A stretch of 64,000 nt of DNA. Source: Micromonospora profundi (GTDB lineage: Bacteria > Actinomycetota > Actinomycetes > Mycobacteriales > Micromonosporaceae). Under the pieces are notes generated by a model. It saw only the letters and a program-made list of their open reading frames with translations, ran no database searches and was not told where the DNA came from. A program made the translations under genes and the position numbers. This document shows, in pieces, positions 34,430 to 42,931 of the stretch; position 1 is the first letter of the stretch, and each line of letters opens with the position of its first letter. The stretch is taken from NCBI RefSeq assembly GCF_011927785.1, contig NZ_JAATJK010000001.1, positions 3,753,001 through 3,817,000 of the forward strand, given 5' to 3'.

Positions 34430-35638
34430 ATGGGCGTCGATGTGGCGGACGGTGTGCGCGGCCGCACGAGCAGCGACTGGCTCGTTCCCGCGTCCGCGTT
34501 CGCGGTCAACGGCGCACTCTACGGCAGCCTGCTCACCCGCTATCCCGAGATCGCCGACCGGGTGTCCGCCAGCGAGACCCAGTTCGGTGTGGTGCTCTTC
34601 GCGGCGGCGATCGGTGGGCTGCTCGGGTCGCTTGTCGCTCCCCTGCTCGCCCGCGCGGTCGGTGAACGATCGGCCACCCTGCTCGCCGGCGCGGGCTACG
34701 CGCTGCTGGCTGTGGGTGTGGCGTGGGCGCCCCAACTGATCCTGCTCGGCGGGGCCCTGCTCCTGCTGGGTGTTCTCGACGGCGCGCACGACGTGGTGAT
34801 GAACGCTTTCGCGGTCCGGGTGCAGCAGCACCGCGCCACGACACTGATGGGCCGGATGCACGCCACCTGGTCACTGTCCCTGGCCGGAGCGGGTGTGCTG
34901 GGCACGATCGCCGCCGGGCTCCGGGTGCCGGTCGCCCTGCACGTCGGCATCGCCGCCGCGATCGCGCTTGTCGTCCAGGTGGCGATCGCCATCAGCCGCA
35001 GAGGCGTGGTGGCCGGCGGCCCACCCGCACCGGCATCGACCGGCAAACCGGCGCAGCCGCGACGGTCGAGAGGTCGCCTGCGGTACGTACTGCCGGTGTT
35101 GGGTCTGGCGGCGGTGGCCGCGAGTTACGTGGAGAGCCCTGGGCAGGAGTGGACCGGGCTCCTGCTCAGCCGCGGCTTCGACGCGACACCGCAGGTGGCG
35201 GCGGCGGCGCCGGTCCTCTTCGGCGCTGGCCTGCTCGCCTCCCGCCTGCTCCTGGACGCGGCGGTGGCCCGCATCGGTCAGGCGAGGGTCGCCACTGTCA
35301 GCGGCGCCACGATGATGGCGGCGGTCGGCGCCGGTCTGCTGTCGACGCTCGCGGGCGCGCCGGCGTGGTGGGCGCTGGCCGCGGTGGCGGTGGCCGGATT
35401 CGGAGCCGGGCCGGCCTTCCCCCTGCTGTTCGGCGCGGCGGACCACCTCAGCGTGCGGCACGGCATCGCTCCTGCCCGCACCGCGTCCATGGTGTCGGCG
35501 CTGTCCCGCGTCGGTGCGATCTCGGCGCCGATCGTGGTGGGGCCGCTGACCGACGCGTTCGGCATGGGGATGGTCTTCGCGATCATGGCGGTCGGTGCCG
35601 CACTGGTGCTGGGCGCGCTGCCCCGGGCGGTCCGGTGA
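34430..35638 (+). CDS. MFS transporter
   Basis: This 402-residue major facilitator has 12 predicted helices in two halves split by a charged loop (about residues 185-215, GKPAQPRRSRGR). Helix 1 is LVPASAFAVNGALYGSLLTRYP and the first half includes LGGALLLLGVLDGAHDVVMNAFAVRVQ, a form seen in sugar or fucose-permease-like and drug-efflux members. The ATG lies directly after a TATAAG element without a ribosome site. It is controlled with high likelihood by the divergent LacI repressor, which points to a sugar or glycoside substrate. The aldo/keto reductase gene follows after 52 bases. Confidence 0.87.
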   Translation: MGVDVADGVRGRTSSDWLVPASAFAVNGALYGSLLTRYPEIADRVSASETQFGVVLFAAAIGGLLGSLVAPLLARAVGERSATLLAGAGYALLAVGVAWAPQLILLGGALLLLGVLDGAHDVVMNAFAVRVQQHRATTLMGRMHATWSLSLAGAGVLGTIAAGLRVPVALHVGIAAAIALVVQVAIAISRRGVVAGGPPAPASTGKPAQPRRSRGRLRYVLPVLGLAAVAASYVESPGQEWTGLLLSRGFDATPQVAAAAPVLFGAGLLASRLLLDAAVARIGQARVATVSGATMMAAVGAGLLSTLAGAPAWWALAAVAVAGFGAGPAFPLLFGAADHLSVRHGIAPARTASMVSALSRVGAISAPIVVGPLTDAFGMGMVFAIMAVGAALVLGALPRAVR

Positions 35639-35690
35639 CCAGGCCGCCGATACGCAATCGTCAACGGGCACGGCGACAGGAGGTTCGGTG

Positions 35691-36671
35691 ATGCGGTACA
35701 CGCGGCTCGGCTCCACTGGGCTTTCCGTCTCCCGGCTCTGCCTGGGCGGGATGAGCTTCGGCGAGCCGCACCGGGGAGCCGACTCGTGGACACTGCCCGA
35801 GCAGGAGAGCCGAGAGGTGATCCGCCGGGCACTGGACGCGGGCATCACCTTCTTCGACACGGCGAACGTCTATTCCGATGGCTCCAGCGAGGAGATCCTC
35901 GGCCGCGCCCTTGGCGAGTACGCGCGTCGCGACGACGTCGTCATCGCCACCAAGGTCTTCGGCCCGATGGGGCCGGGGCCCAACCAGCGCGGATTGTCCC
36001 GCAAGGCGATCCTCGCCGAGTTGGACAACAGCCTGCGCCGGCTCCGGACGGACTATGTGGACCTGTATCAGATCCACCGCTGGGATCCGGAGACCCCGAT
36101 CGAGGAGACGCTGGAGACCCTGCACGACGTCGTCCGCGCCGGCAAGGTCCGCTATCTGGGCGCTTCCTCGATGCACGCCTGGCAGTTCGCCACGGCGTTG
36201 CAGGTCGCCGAGCGGCACGGCTGGACCAGGTTCGTGAGCATGCAGAACTACCACAACCTGATCTACCGCGAGGAGGAGCGGGAGATGCTTCCGCTCTGCC
36301 GGGACCGAGGGATCGGCACCCTTCCGTGGAGTCCGCTGGCCCGGGGCAAGCTGGCCCGCGACTGGACGGCGAGCACCCCCCGCACCGCCGACGACGCCTT
36401 CGGGCACAGCCTGTACGCCCGGACCGAGAAGTCGGACAGGGCGGTTGCGGCACAGCTCGCCGAGGTCGCCGAAAGGCGAGGGGCGCCCCGGGCGCAGGTG
36501 GCGCTCGCGTGGTTGCTGCGTCAGCCCGTGGTGAGCGCACCGATCCTCGGCGTGACGAACGTGGGGCAGCTCGACGAGGCGCTGGGCGCGCTCGATGTCG
36601 TGCTCTCGTCGGACGAGGTCGCCCAGCTTGAGCGGTGCTACGAGCCGCACGCCGTGGTGGCCCTGGACTGA
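35691..36671 (+). CDS. Aldo/keto reductase
   Basis: This 326-residue NADPH-dependent reductase has the AKR barrel. Catalytic residues appear in GITFFDTANVYSDGSSEEIL (Asp and Tyr) and VIATKVF (Lys). His lies in DLYQIHRWDPETPIEETLETLHDVV, and SPLARGKLA with a C-terminal cofactor site follows. It is of the YajO/AKR11-like kind. ATG 35691 has a strong AGGAGG seven bases upstream, which fixes the start. It is on the same strand just after the LacI-controlled MFS gene, and the two may jointly import and reduce a sugar or aldehyde. Confidence 0.92.
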   Translation: MRYTRLGSTGLSVSRLCLGGMSFGEPHRGADSWTLPEQESREVIRRALDAGITFFDTANVYSDGSSEEILGRALGEYARRDDVVIATKVFGPMGPGPNQRGLSRKAILAELDNSLRRLRTDYVDLYQIHRWDPETPIEETLETLHDVVRAGKVRYLGASSMHAWQFATALQVAERHGWTRFVSMQNYHNLIYREEEREMLPLCRDRGIGTLPWSPLARGKLARDWTASTPRTADDAFGHSLYARTEKSDRAVAAQLAEVAERRGAPRAQVALAWLLRQPVVSAPILGVTNVGQLDEALGALDVVLSSDEVAQLERCYEPHAVVALD

Positions 36672-37192
36672 CCCTCGGGTCGTCCTGCCCACTTCGTGAC
36701 GGGCGTGATCAATTGCAAGAATGCGGCCATAGTCAACACGTCATGTTTCGACTGAATGACACAGTCGTGTCGCCCGAAAGACACCCTCGATAGGTCGTGG
36801 GAATTGCATTGAATTGATGTGACCCAGATCACGGTTTAGGAAATAAACAGCTGCTCCATCAATGGTCATTACGGCTGGAGACTTGACGCCTCTGGCGCTG
36901 TGTGGAAATCTCAGGTACAGGAAGAGATCCGCCAATATCTATTACCGGGGGATTCCATGGACTGTAGCGCTACCGGGCGGTGACGCGCTCGCGGTAGGCG
37001 TTCTGGCGGCAGGTGGACCGCCTCCACAATCGCACTGAAGATCTGTTTATCGACGAGCTGTGCGCAATTGGCACGGCTGATCCGGCGCGCATTCTGCCCA
37101 CTAAATGGTGACAGAATCGCAGGCTTCACCCTGCCCGGAATGCATTCCTCGAAAGCCTCGAAGACCTGGCGCACCACAAAGGAGGGATTTCG
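36672..37192. promoter_or_regulatory. AT-richer leader region of the split-transketolase operon
   Basis: This 520-base stretch is clearly lower in GC than the genes around it and contains no supported gene. A promoter candidate is TTGATG (36814-36819), a 17-base spacer and TAGGAA (36837-36842). That would give a leader of about 340 bases before the TTG start at 37193. A short frame MDCSATGR (36957-36983) follows GGGGG and could be a leader peptide. The region may be a boundary of horizontally acquired DNA. Confidence 0.5.
36818..36833. promoter_or_regulatory. CRP-like binding site
   Basis: TGTGACCCAGATCACG is a near-perfect TGTGA-N6-TCAC palindrome, the form bound by CRP/Crp-FNR-family proteins. 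It lies between the candidate -35 and -10 elements. Confidence 0.55.
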
Positions 37193-38074
37193 TTGACCGC
37201 AAGCATCACGTACCTCGACGCGTTACCACCGGATCGTCACCCCAATCTGGTGGACGACGGATTCGAGTTGCCGTACCGGCTCTCCCGGATCGCCCAGTTG
37301 TCAAACGATGTGCGCGCACATCTGCTCAAGATGATCCATCTCGCCGGATCCGGCCACGTCGGTTCGTCGCTCTCCTGCGTCGACCTGGTCAGTGTGCTCA
37401 AGTTCGACCAGATGGACGCCTCCGGAAAGGACGTCTTCGTCCTGTCCAAGGGGCACGCCGCACCGACCTGGTACGCCGCCCTGATGGTCGCGGGCGAGCT
37501 CGACCCGGCGGAAATCGGCACCCTGCGCCGGATCGACAGCCGGCTCCAGGGGCACCCCGACCGCACCCGGCTCGACCTCGTGGCGGTGAGCACCGGGGCT
37601 CTCGGCCAGGGGCTGTCGGTCGCCCTGGGACGCGCCCAGGCGCGACGCCTGCGGGGGGCGGACTCCTTCGTCTACTGCCTCGTCGGCGACGGCGAGCTTC
37701 AGGAAGGGCAGATGTGGGAGGCCCTCATGTACGCCGGGGCCCGGGGCCTGGCCAACGTGGTGCTGATCGTCGACTACAACCGCAGTCAGAACGACGGAAC
37801 GCTCGAAGAGATCATGCCTCTGCATCCGCTACCGGAGAAGCTGCGGTCGTTCCACTGGCACGTCCAGGAGGTCAACGGCCACTCCCACCTGGCGATCCGG
37901 GACGCCGTCGCCAACGCGCGGGAGAACTGGATGCAGCCCTCCGTGATCATCGCGCACACCCGTAAGGGCTATCTGGGCCCGGGGCAGATCCTGCTGAACG
38001 GCTCACACAGCGGCGCCCTGACACCTGAGGTGTACGAGGACGCCATCAGCTACCTGGGGCAGGTGAGCGTGTGA
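37193..38074 (+). CDS. Transketolase, N-terminal (ThDP-binding) subunit
   Basis: A 293-residue protein equal to the first half of a transketolase. It has MIHLAGSGHVGSSLSCVDLV, LSKGHAAPTWYAALM and the thiamine-diphosphate motif VGDGELQEGQMWEALMYAGARGLANVVLIVDYN. Split transketolases are made of two polypeptides and occur mainly in dedicated sugar pathways rather than the central pentose pathway. The TTG start at 37193 follows AAGGAGGG. The next gene overlaps by four bases (GTGA). It should transfer C2 units between ketose and aldose phosphates together with the next protein. Confidence 0.93.
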   Translation: MTASITYLDALPPDRHPNLVDDGFELPYRLSRIAQLSNDVRAHLLKMIHLAGSGHVGSSLSCVDLVSVLKFDQMDASGKDVFVLSKGHAAPTWYAALMVAGELDPAEIGTLRRIDSRLQGHPDRTRLDLVAVSTGALGQGLSVALGRAQARRLRGADSFVYCLVGDGELQEGQMWEALMYAGARGLANVVLIVDYNRSQNDGTLEEIMPLHPLPEKLRSFHWHVQEVNGHSHLAIRDAVANARENWMQPSVIIAHTRKGYLGPGQILLNGSHSGALTPEVYEDAISYLGQVSV

Positions 38075-39021
38075 AGGCGACACGCGACTGGTTCGGGGAC
38101 GCCCTGGTGGACGTCGCCGCCGACCACGAGAACGTCCTGGTCGTCAACTGCGACCTCGCCTCGGCGACCAAGACGACCAGGTTCAAGCAGACCTTTCCCG
38201 AACGGTTCTTCGAGATCGGCATCGCCGAGGCCAACGCCATCGGCGTCGCTGCCGGGCTGGCGCAGGAGGGGTACCGGCCGTTCATCGCCAGCTTCGGCCA
38301 CTTCCTGACCGGCAAGTTCCTGGAGATCTTCCAGTCGGTGGGGCTCAACAACGCGGGCGTCGTGCTCGTCGGCACGCACGCCGGGCTCGCCATCGGCAAG
38401 GACGGCCCCACCCAGATGGGCCTGCGCGACCTGGCCCTGATGCGCAGCCTGCCCAACGTGGAGGTGCTCCAGCCCGCCGACGGGGTGGAGACCCGCGCCA
38501 TGCTGGCGTACGCCGTGACCCACGATCGTCCCATCTACCTGCGGTTGTGCCGGCAACCGCAGCGCGAGGTGCACGACCAGGACTACCAGTTCCGTCCCGG
38601 GCATCCCGACGTCGTCAGCCACGGCACCGAGGTCGCCGTCGTGACCATGGGCGCGATGGTGCCCGTGGTGCTCGACGCTGTCGAACTGCTCGCCCCGACC
38701 GGGCTGCGACCCACAGTCGTGAACGCCTCGTCCCTGCCCCTGGACGTGCCGGCCACCGGCGACCTGCTCCGGCAGTACCGGCACGTCCTGGTCTTCGAGG
38801 ACCACTTCATCCGTGGTGGCCTGATCGACGAGATCGGCCGCATCGTGCTGGGTCTCGACAGGCACATCAGGTTCCACGCCTGGGGAGTCGACGACTACGG
38901 GCAGGCCGGATCCCCTGAGGAACTCTACGAACGCTACGAACTGGACGCGCCGGGTGTGGCCAGCCGGATCCGGGCCGTGACCGGCGCCAACACCCCCGAG
39001 ATCGGAGGCAGCAAGCAATGA
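38071..39021 (+). CDS. Transketolase, C-terminal subunit
   Basis: A 316-residue protein equal to the central and C-terminal parts of transketolase. It has EIGIAEANAIGVAAGLAQEGYRPFI with the catalytic Glu that activates ThDP, THAGLAIGKDGPTQMGLRDLALMR, and a C-terminal domain ending in the VFEDHFIRGGLIDEIGR region. It begins with GTG overlapping the stop of the N-terminal subunit gene, ensuring equal production. Its own stop overlaps the bicupin start. The heteromeric enzyme would make or consume ketose phosphates such as sedoheptulose 7-phosphate. Confidence 0.93.
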   Translation: MKATRDWFGDALVDVAADHENVLVVNCDLASATKTTRFKQTFPERFFEIGIAEANAIGVAAGLAQEGYRPFIASFGHFLTGKFLEIFQSVGLNNAGVVLVGTHAGLAIGKDGPTQMGLRDLALMRSLPNVEVLQPADGVETRAMLAYAVTHDRPIYLRLCRQPQREVHDQDYQFRPGHPDVVSHGTEVAVVTMGAMVPVVLDAVELLAPTGLRPTVVNASSLPLDVPATGDLLRQYRHVLVFEDHFIRGGLIDEIGRIVLGLDRHIRFHAWGVDDYGQAGSPEELYERYELDAPGVASRIRAVTGANTPEIGGSKQ

Positions 39022-39806
39022 CGAGAGCCGACCAGCCGAAGAACCTCGCCCACGACCTCGACCACGCCCCCTACCTCTTCGTCGAGCACGAACTCGCGCC
39101 CGGGGCCGTTTCGCCGTACCGGCACCACCCCGGGGACCACCGCAGCTTCATCGTCATCGGCGGCCGGGTCCGCCTCGAGTCGCGGCACGCCGACGGCAGC
39201 GGGCACCGTGAGTACGGCTACCTGCGGGGCTGGCACGCCGAGCCGGGCGCGACCTACCGTTTCGCCCAGGTCGGCGTCGAGCCGGCAGTGGTCGTGGAAG
39301 CCGGATCGCAGACCGGGCCGGTTCACGAGTCCTGGGACGTAGCGCCCTCCGGTGCGGCCGAGACCGCCCGCTGCCGCGACGTGGACGTCTACCGCGTCGA
39401 CAAGCCGTGGGGGCACGAGGTCTGGTACACCAACAACCTCGACGGCGTCCCGTACGCCCTCAAGCAGATCCACATGACGGCCGGCCACCAGTCGTCGTTG
39501 CAGTCGCACCAGCAGAAGGTGGAGACCAACTACGTCGTCGACGGCCAGGCGACAGTCCTCAACGGCACTCCGGCCCCCCACGACACCGACGCCGTCATCG
39601 ACACCGACGCCCTCCCCCGCGCCGTGCACTCCCGCAGGTCCGGCTGGTCGTCGGCGGCGAACGTCCTGCACCGGGTGATCGCCGAATCGGACTACACCTC
39701 CGTCGAGGTCTCCACCCCGGAGCTCGACGACGTCATCAGGTGGGCCGACGACACCAACCGTGGCAACGGTCGCATCGAGGTCGAGCACGCGGGAGCGCGG
39801 GTATGA
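39018..39806 (+). CDS. Bicupin protein, sugar-phosphate isomerase-like
   Basis: The 262-residue protein contains two cupin-type barrels. The first (about 15-105) has PYRHHPGDHRSFIVIGGRVRLE. The second (about 125-230) has KPWGHEVWYT and IHMTAGHQSSLQSHQQKVETNYVVDGQA, similar to the cupin of mannose-6-phosphate isomerase and GDP-mannose pyrophosphorylase C-termini. The His-rich strands suggest a bound metal. It could isomerise or epimerise a sugar phosphate, or serve a regulatory role. ATG 39018 overlaps the transketolase stop and its own end overlaps the SIS gene (ATGA), so it is a core operon member. Confidence 0.8.
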   Translation: MTRADQPKNLAHDLDHAPYLFVEHELAPGAVSPYRHHPGDHRSFIVIGGRVRLESRHADGSGHREYGYLRGWHAEPGATYRFAQVGVEPAVVVEAGSQTGPVHESWDVAPSGAAETARCRDVDVYRVDKPWGHEVWYTNNLDGVPYALKQIHMTAGHQSSLQSHQQKVETNYVVDGQATVLNGTPAPHDTDAVIDTDALPRAVHSRRSGWSSAANVLHRVIAESDYTSVEVSTPELDDVIRWADDTNRGNGRIEVEHAGARV

Positions 39807-40462
39807 GCATCGACGACGACATCCGGCTGTACCTGGCGGAGAAGCGGGCCATCATCGACCAGTTCCCGGTCGACGCTGTGGCGGCGGCCGCGGAGATGCT
39901 GTTCCGCACGTACGACGAGGGCGGCACCGTCTACGCGATGGGCAACGGCGGCAACGCCGGCACCCTCGACCACGCCTACTGCGACTTCAAGCACCACCCG
40001 TTCGTCTCCGAGGACAAGAGCCGCCCGGTGTCGTCGGCGGTGCGGCGACTCACCTTCGTCAACCTGTGCGGTTCGTCAGCGGAGCTGAGCGGGCTTGTCA
40101 ACGACCTCGGTCCGGACAACATGTTCGCCGCGTCGCTCGAACCGTTCGCCACCGAACGCGACCTGGTGATGGCGTACAGCGGAAGCGGTAACTCCCCAAA
40201 TGTCGTACGCGCGCTGGAGGCCGCGGCGAAGGCCGGGGCGCGCACCTTCGCGATGACCAAGGGCGACGGCGGTCGCTGCCGGACGCTCGCCGACGTGTGC
40301 CTCGTCGTGCCGGGCACCTCCCGGTTTCCCGGGCAGACCGGCAGCAACGACAACAACTTCCACTTCGAGGACGCGATGCTCTCGGTCAACCACATCCTGG
40401 TCGGCCTCCTCAAGCAGCGTGTCGGTCAGGAAGCAGCCGACCGCGTCCAGGTGGCCGGATAA
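39803..40462 (+). CDS. SIS-domain protein, phosphoheptose isomerase (GmhA)-like
   Basis: A 219-residue SIS protein. The sugar-phosphate loop is AMGNGGNAGTLDHAYCDFKHH, and YSGSGNSPNVVRALEAAAKAGA is the second SIS motif. The C-terminus has NNFHFEDAMLSVNHILVGLL, parallel to the E-x-x-H...GHIL helix of GmhA. GmhA isomerises sedoheptulose 7-phosphate to heptose 7-phosphate, and the neighbouring transketolase subunits could supply that substrate. The start overlaps the bicupin gene by four bases. The exact sugar is not proven. No kinase or nucleotidyl-transferase for a heptose route is present here. Confidence 0.85.
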   Translation: MSIDDDIRLYLAEKRAIIDQFPVDAVAAAAEMLFRTYDEGGTVYAMGNGGNAGTLDHAYCDFKHHPFVSEDKSRPVSSAVRRLTFVNLCGSSAELSGLVNDLGPDNMFAASLEPFATERDLVMAYSGSGNSPNVVRALEAAAKAGARTFAMTKGDGGRCRTLADVCLVVPGTSRFPGQTGSNDNNFHFEDAMLSVNHILVGLLKQRVGQEAADRVQVAG

Positions 40463-40480
40463 CAGAACGGGGATGGTCCG

Positions 40481-41902
40481 ATGCTGACGATCAACCCGGT
40501 CCGGTCGAGACCCGTGCTCACCTCTCTCGAACGGCTCATCGGCCCGCAGCGGTCCGACCGGCTCCGGAAGGCCGCCGCGGAGATCCAGGACAGGCTGCGG
40601 GGCGGCACCCTCTGGCACGTCAACTCCACCCCGACCGGCGGTGGGGTGGCCGAGATGCTGCGCACCCTGCTGCCCCTCTACGACGAGTTGGGCGTCCGGT
40701 CCCGGTGGGCGGTGGTGAGCGGCGACGACGCGTTCTTCCGGATCACCAAGCGGCTCGGCGTGGCGCTCTACGGCAGCGACGGCGACGGGGGGCCGCTCGG
40801 CCCTGCTGAGCGTGAGGCGTACCTGCACGCCCTCGCCCCGGCCGCCGACCGCCTCGTCGAACACGTCGACCGCCGCGACGTGGTCATCCTCCACGACCAC
40901 CAGACCGCGGGCATGGCCCCGTTGCTGGCGGACCGGGTCGCGTCGGTGCACTGGCGCTGCCACGTCGGTGTCGACGAGCCCACCGACGCCTCGGAACGCG
41001 GGTGGGAGTTCCTCGCCGAACTGCTGGACGCCGCCGACTCGTTGATCTTCTCGGTGGCCGACCACGTTCCGGCCCGACTGCGCCACCGGCCGGTACGGAT
41101 CCAGCCACCGTTCATCTCGCCGTTCGACGCCAAGAACGTCGACCTTCCGGCCGACGCCGTCCGCGCGTGTCTGGCGCAGTGCGGTCTGGACCCGAACGGC
41201 GAGCCGGCGAGATCGCCACTGTCGGTGGAGACGGCTGCGGGGGGCGTCCGACTCCTGTCGACGCCGACCGTGATCTCCGACGGTGGTCGCCAGCTCGGCG
41301 AACCGCTGATCACCCAGGTGTCACGGTGGGACCGGCTCAAGGACATGGCAGGTGTCCTCACCGCCGTCACCGACCACGTACCGGTCGGGCACCTGGCCCT
41401 TGTGGGCCCGGACCCGGAAGCCATCGCCGACGACGTCGAGCAGGGCTTCTGGTACGCGGACTGCCTGGACCGGTGGCGGAAGCTGCCACCGGCGCAGCGC
41501 CGGCGGGTGAGCCTGGTCAGCCTGCCCATGGCGGATCAGACGGAGAACGCGCTGCTGGTCAACGCGATCCAGCGGGCCTCCGACGTGGTGGTGCAGAAGA
41601 GCCTCGCCGAGGGGTTCGGGCTCACCGTGGCGGAGGCGATGTGGAAGTCGCGGGTGGTGGTGGGCAGCGCTGTCGGCGGCATCCGGGCCCAGATCACCGA
41701 CGGGGTCGACGGTTACCTGCTGACCGACCCGGCGGACCTGCGCGGTCTGGGCCGCATCATCACTACCACCCTGAGCGGCGCGGTGGACCGCCAGGAGATC
41801 GGTGTACGGGCGCACCAGCGGGTGCGGGACGACTTCCTCCCCGACCGGGAGGTGACGACGACGGCGTCGATGCTGGCGCCAGAGAGGATGGTGACGCGAT
41901 GA
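40481..41902 (+). CDS. Glycosyltransferase family 4, trehalose-synthase (TreT)-like
   Basis: A 473-residue retaining GT-B transferase. The N-terminal acceptor domain has LWHVNSTPTGGGVAEMLRTLLP and LHDHQTAGMAPLL, then HWRCHVG, like trehalose glycosyltransferring synthases. The donor domain has TQVSRWDRLKDMAGVL and VVVQKSLAEGFGLTVAEAMWKSR (the E-X7-E motif). TreT-type enzymes join NDP-glucose to a sugar; here the acceptor is probably the product of the upstream enzymes. It starts 19 bases after the SIS gene with a GGGGATGG element, and its end overlaps the dioxygenase gene by four bases. Confidence 0.88.
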   Translation: MLTINPVRSRPVLTSLERLIGPQRSDRLRKAAAEIQDRLRGGTLWHVNSTPTGGGVAEMLRTLLPLYDELGVRSRWAVVSGDDAFFRITKRLGVALYGSDGDGGPLGPAEREAYLHALAPAADRLVEHVDRRDVVILHDHQTAGMAPLLADRVASVHWRCHVGVDEPTDASERGWEFLAELLDAADSLIFSVADHVPARLRHRPVRIQPPFISPFDAKNVDLPADAVRACLAQCGLDPNGEPARSPLSVETAAGGVRLLSTPTVISDGGRQLGEPLITQVSRWDRLKDMAGVLTAVTDHVPVGHLALVGPDPEAIADDVEQGFWYADCLDRWRKLPPAQRRRVSLVSLPMADQTENALLVNAIQRASDVVVQKSLAEGFGLTVAEAMWKSRVVVGSAVGGIRAQITDGVDGYLLTDPADLRGLGRIITTTLSGAVDRQEIGVRAHQRVRDDFLPDREVTTTASMLAPERMVTR

Positions 41903-42717
41903 GCACCAGCAAGCGAGGACTCGACCCGGAACAGGTCGCGGCGTTCCGCACCGACGGATACGTCATCGGCGACGGACTTCTCAAGCCGGACGCCTTTCTC
42001 GCGCTGAAGGACCACTTCGAGCGCAAGCTCGCGGCGCTGCCCGAGGGCGACCGGCCCGAGGACATGGACGTTCCACACTTCACCGACCCGGAACTGTTCC
42101 GGTGGCTGTTCGACCCGGACGTACTCGACGTGGTCGAGAGCGTGCTCGGGCCGGACATCGCTTTGTTCACGTCGCACTTCTTCTGCAAGCCTGCGGGCGA
42201 CGGCAAGAGCGTCCCGTGGCACACCGACGGATACTTCTGGCGGGAGATGATCGAGCCCGCGGGCCAGGCCATGACGATCTGGCTGGCGATCGACCCGTCC
42301 ACACTGGAGAACGGGTGCATGAAGGTCATCCCCGGCAGCCACGTCAGCGGTGAGGGCAGCTACCGGCGGGTGACCGACGACACCAGTGTCTTCGACGAGG
42401 AGTTGGACCAGAGTCGCATCGACGCCAGCCAGGCGGTCCCGGTGCAGCTGCAACCCAACCAGTTCAGCATCCACTCGGGCGGCCTCGTGCACAGCAGCGA
42501 GGTGAACCGCAGCGCGATGCGGCGGTGCGGTTTCACCATGCGGTACATCAGCACGAGCGTCCGTTTCAACCACGACGGGGTGGGCCACAAGCACCAGATC
42601 TTCCTGGCCCGCGGCAAGGACCGCGCCGGTAACACCTACGCCGATCCGAGCCGGGCGTACCCCGAGCTGGTGCAGACGCGGGGCGGCGGTCAGCGGTTCG
42701 TCGGCGCCGAGCGCTGA
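41899..42717 (+). CDS. Phytanoyl-CoA dioxygenase (PhyH) family protein
   Basis: A 272-residue Fe(II)/2-oxoglutarate-dependent oxygenase. The metal site is seen as WHTDGYFW (His-x-Asp) and the distal His in FSIHSGGLVHSSEVNRS. A 2-oxoglutarate-binding Arg is likely in the RRCGFTMRYIS strand. Many bacterial PhyH proteins hydroxylate or oxidise natural-product sugars, lipids or amino acids. As the last gene of the operon, coupled by ATGA to the glycosyltransferase, it probably tailors the glycosylated product. A hairpin terminator follows after 38 bases. Confidence 0.87.
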   Translation: MSTSKRGLDPEQVAAFRTDGYVIGDGLLKPDAFLALKDHFERKLAALPEGDRPEDMDVPHFTDPELFRWLFDPDVLDVVESVLGPDIALFTSHFFCKPAGDGKSVPWHTDGYFWREMIEPAGQAMTIWLAIDPSTLENGCMKVIPGSHVSGEGSYRRVTDDTSVFDEELDQSRIDASQAVPVQLQPNQFSIHSGGLVHSSEVNRSAMRRCGFTMRYISTSVRFNHDGVGHKHQIFLARGKDRAGNTYADPSRAYPELVQTRGGGQRFVGAER

Positions 42718-42755
42718 CCACTGATCAGCACGACGGCCCGCCCCCTGTGGCGGGA

Positions 42756-42798
42756 CCGGGTCCGGGCGCCCCGGCTCCCCCGGGGGCCCCGGACCCGG
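42756..42798. terminator. GC-rich hairpin terminator after the operon
   Basis: CCGGGTCCGGG (42756-42766) pairs with CCCGGACCCGG (42788-42798), with further imperfect pairing of the GCCCC/GGGGC segments inside. It closes the split-transketolase operon. Confidence 0.7.
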
Positions 42799-42876
42799 AC
42801 GCGACGTGCGTGAACGGACAACCTCAGTGTCCGGTCCACGTGAAGGTGGCACTAATCGTCGCGCGTGAGCAGTTGC

Positions 42877-42931
42877 GGTGCCAACTAGGCGCGGACGGCG
42901 GAAGCGTTTCCGTCCAGGTTTAGTTGGCACC
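42877..42931. repeat. Subterminal stem-loop of the mobile element
   Basis: GGTGCCAACTA (42877-42887) and TAGTTGGCACC (42921-42931) form an 11-bp stem, with GGACGG and CCGTCC pairing again inside it. The methyltransferase stop codon lies in the right arm, so the hairpin could also act as its terminator. Confidence 0.8.

Noticed and set aside
36911..37177. An 88-codon minus-strand frame in the operon leader
   Set aside because: No ribosome site or family, and it is antisense to the leader of a strongly supported operon.
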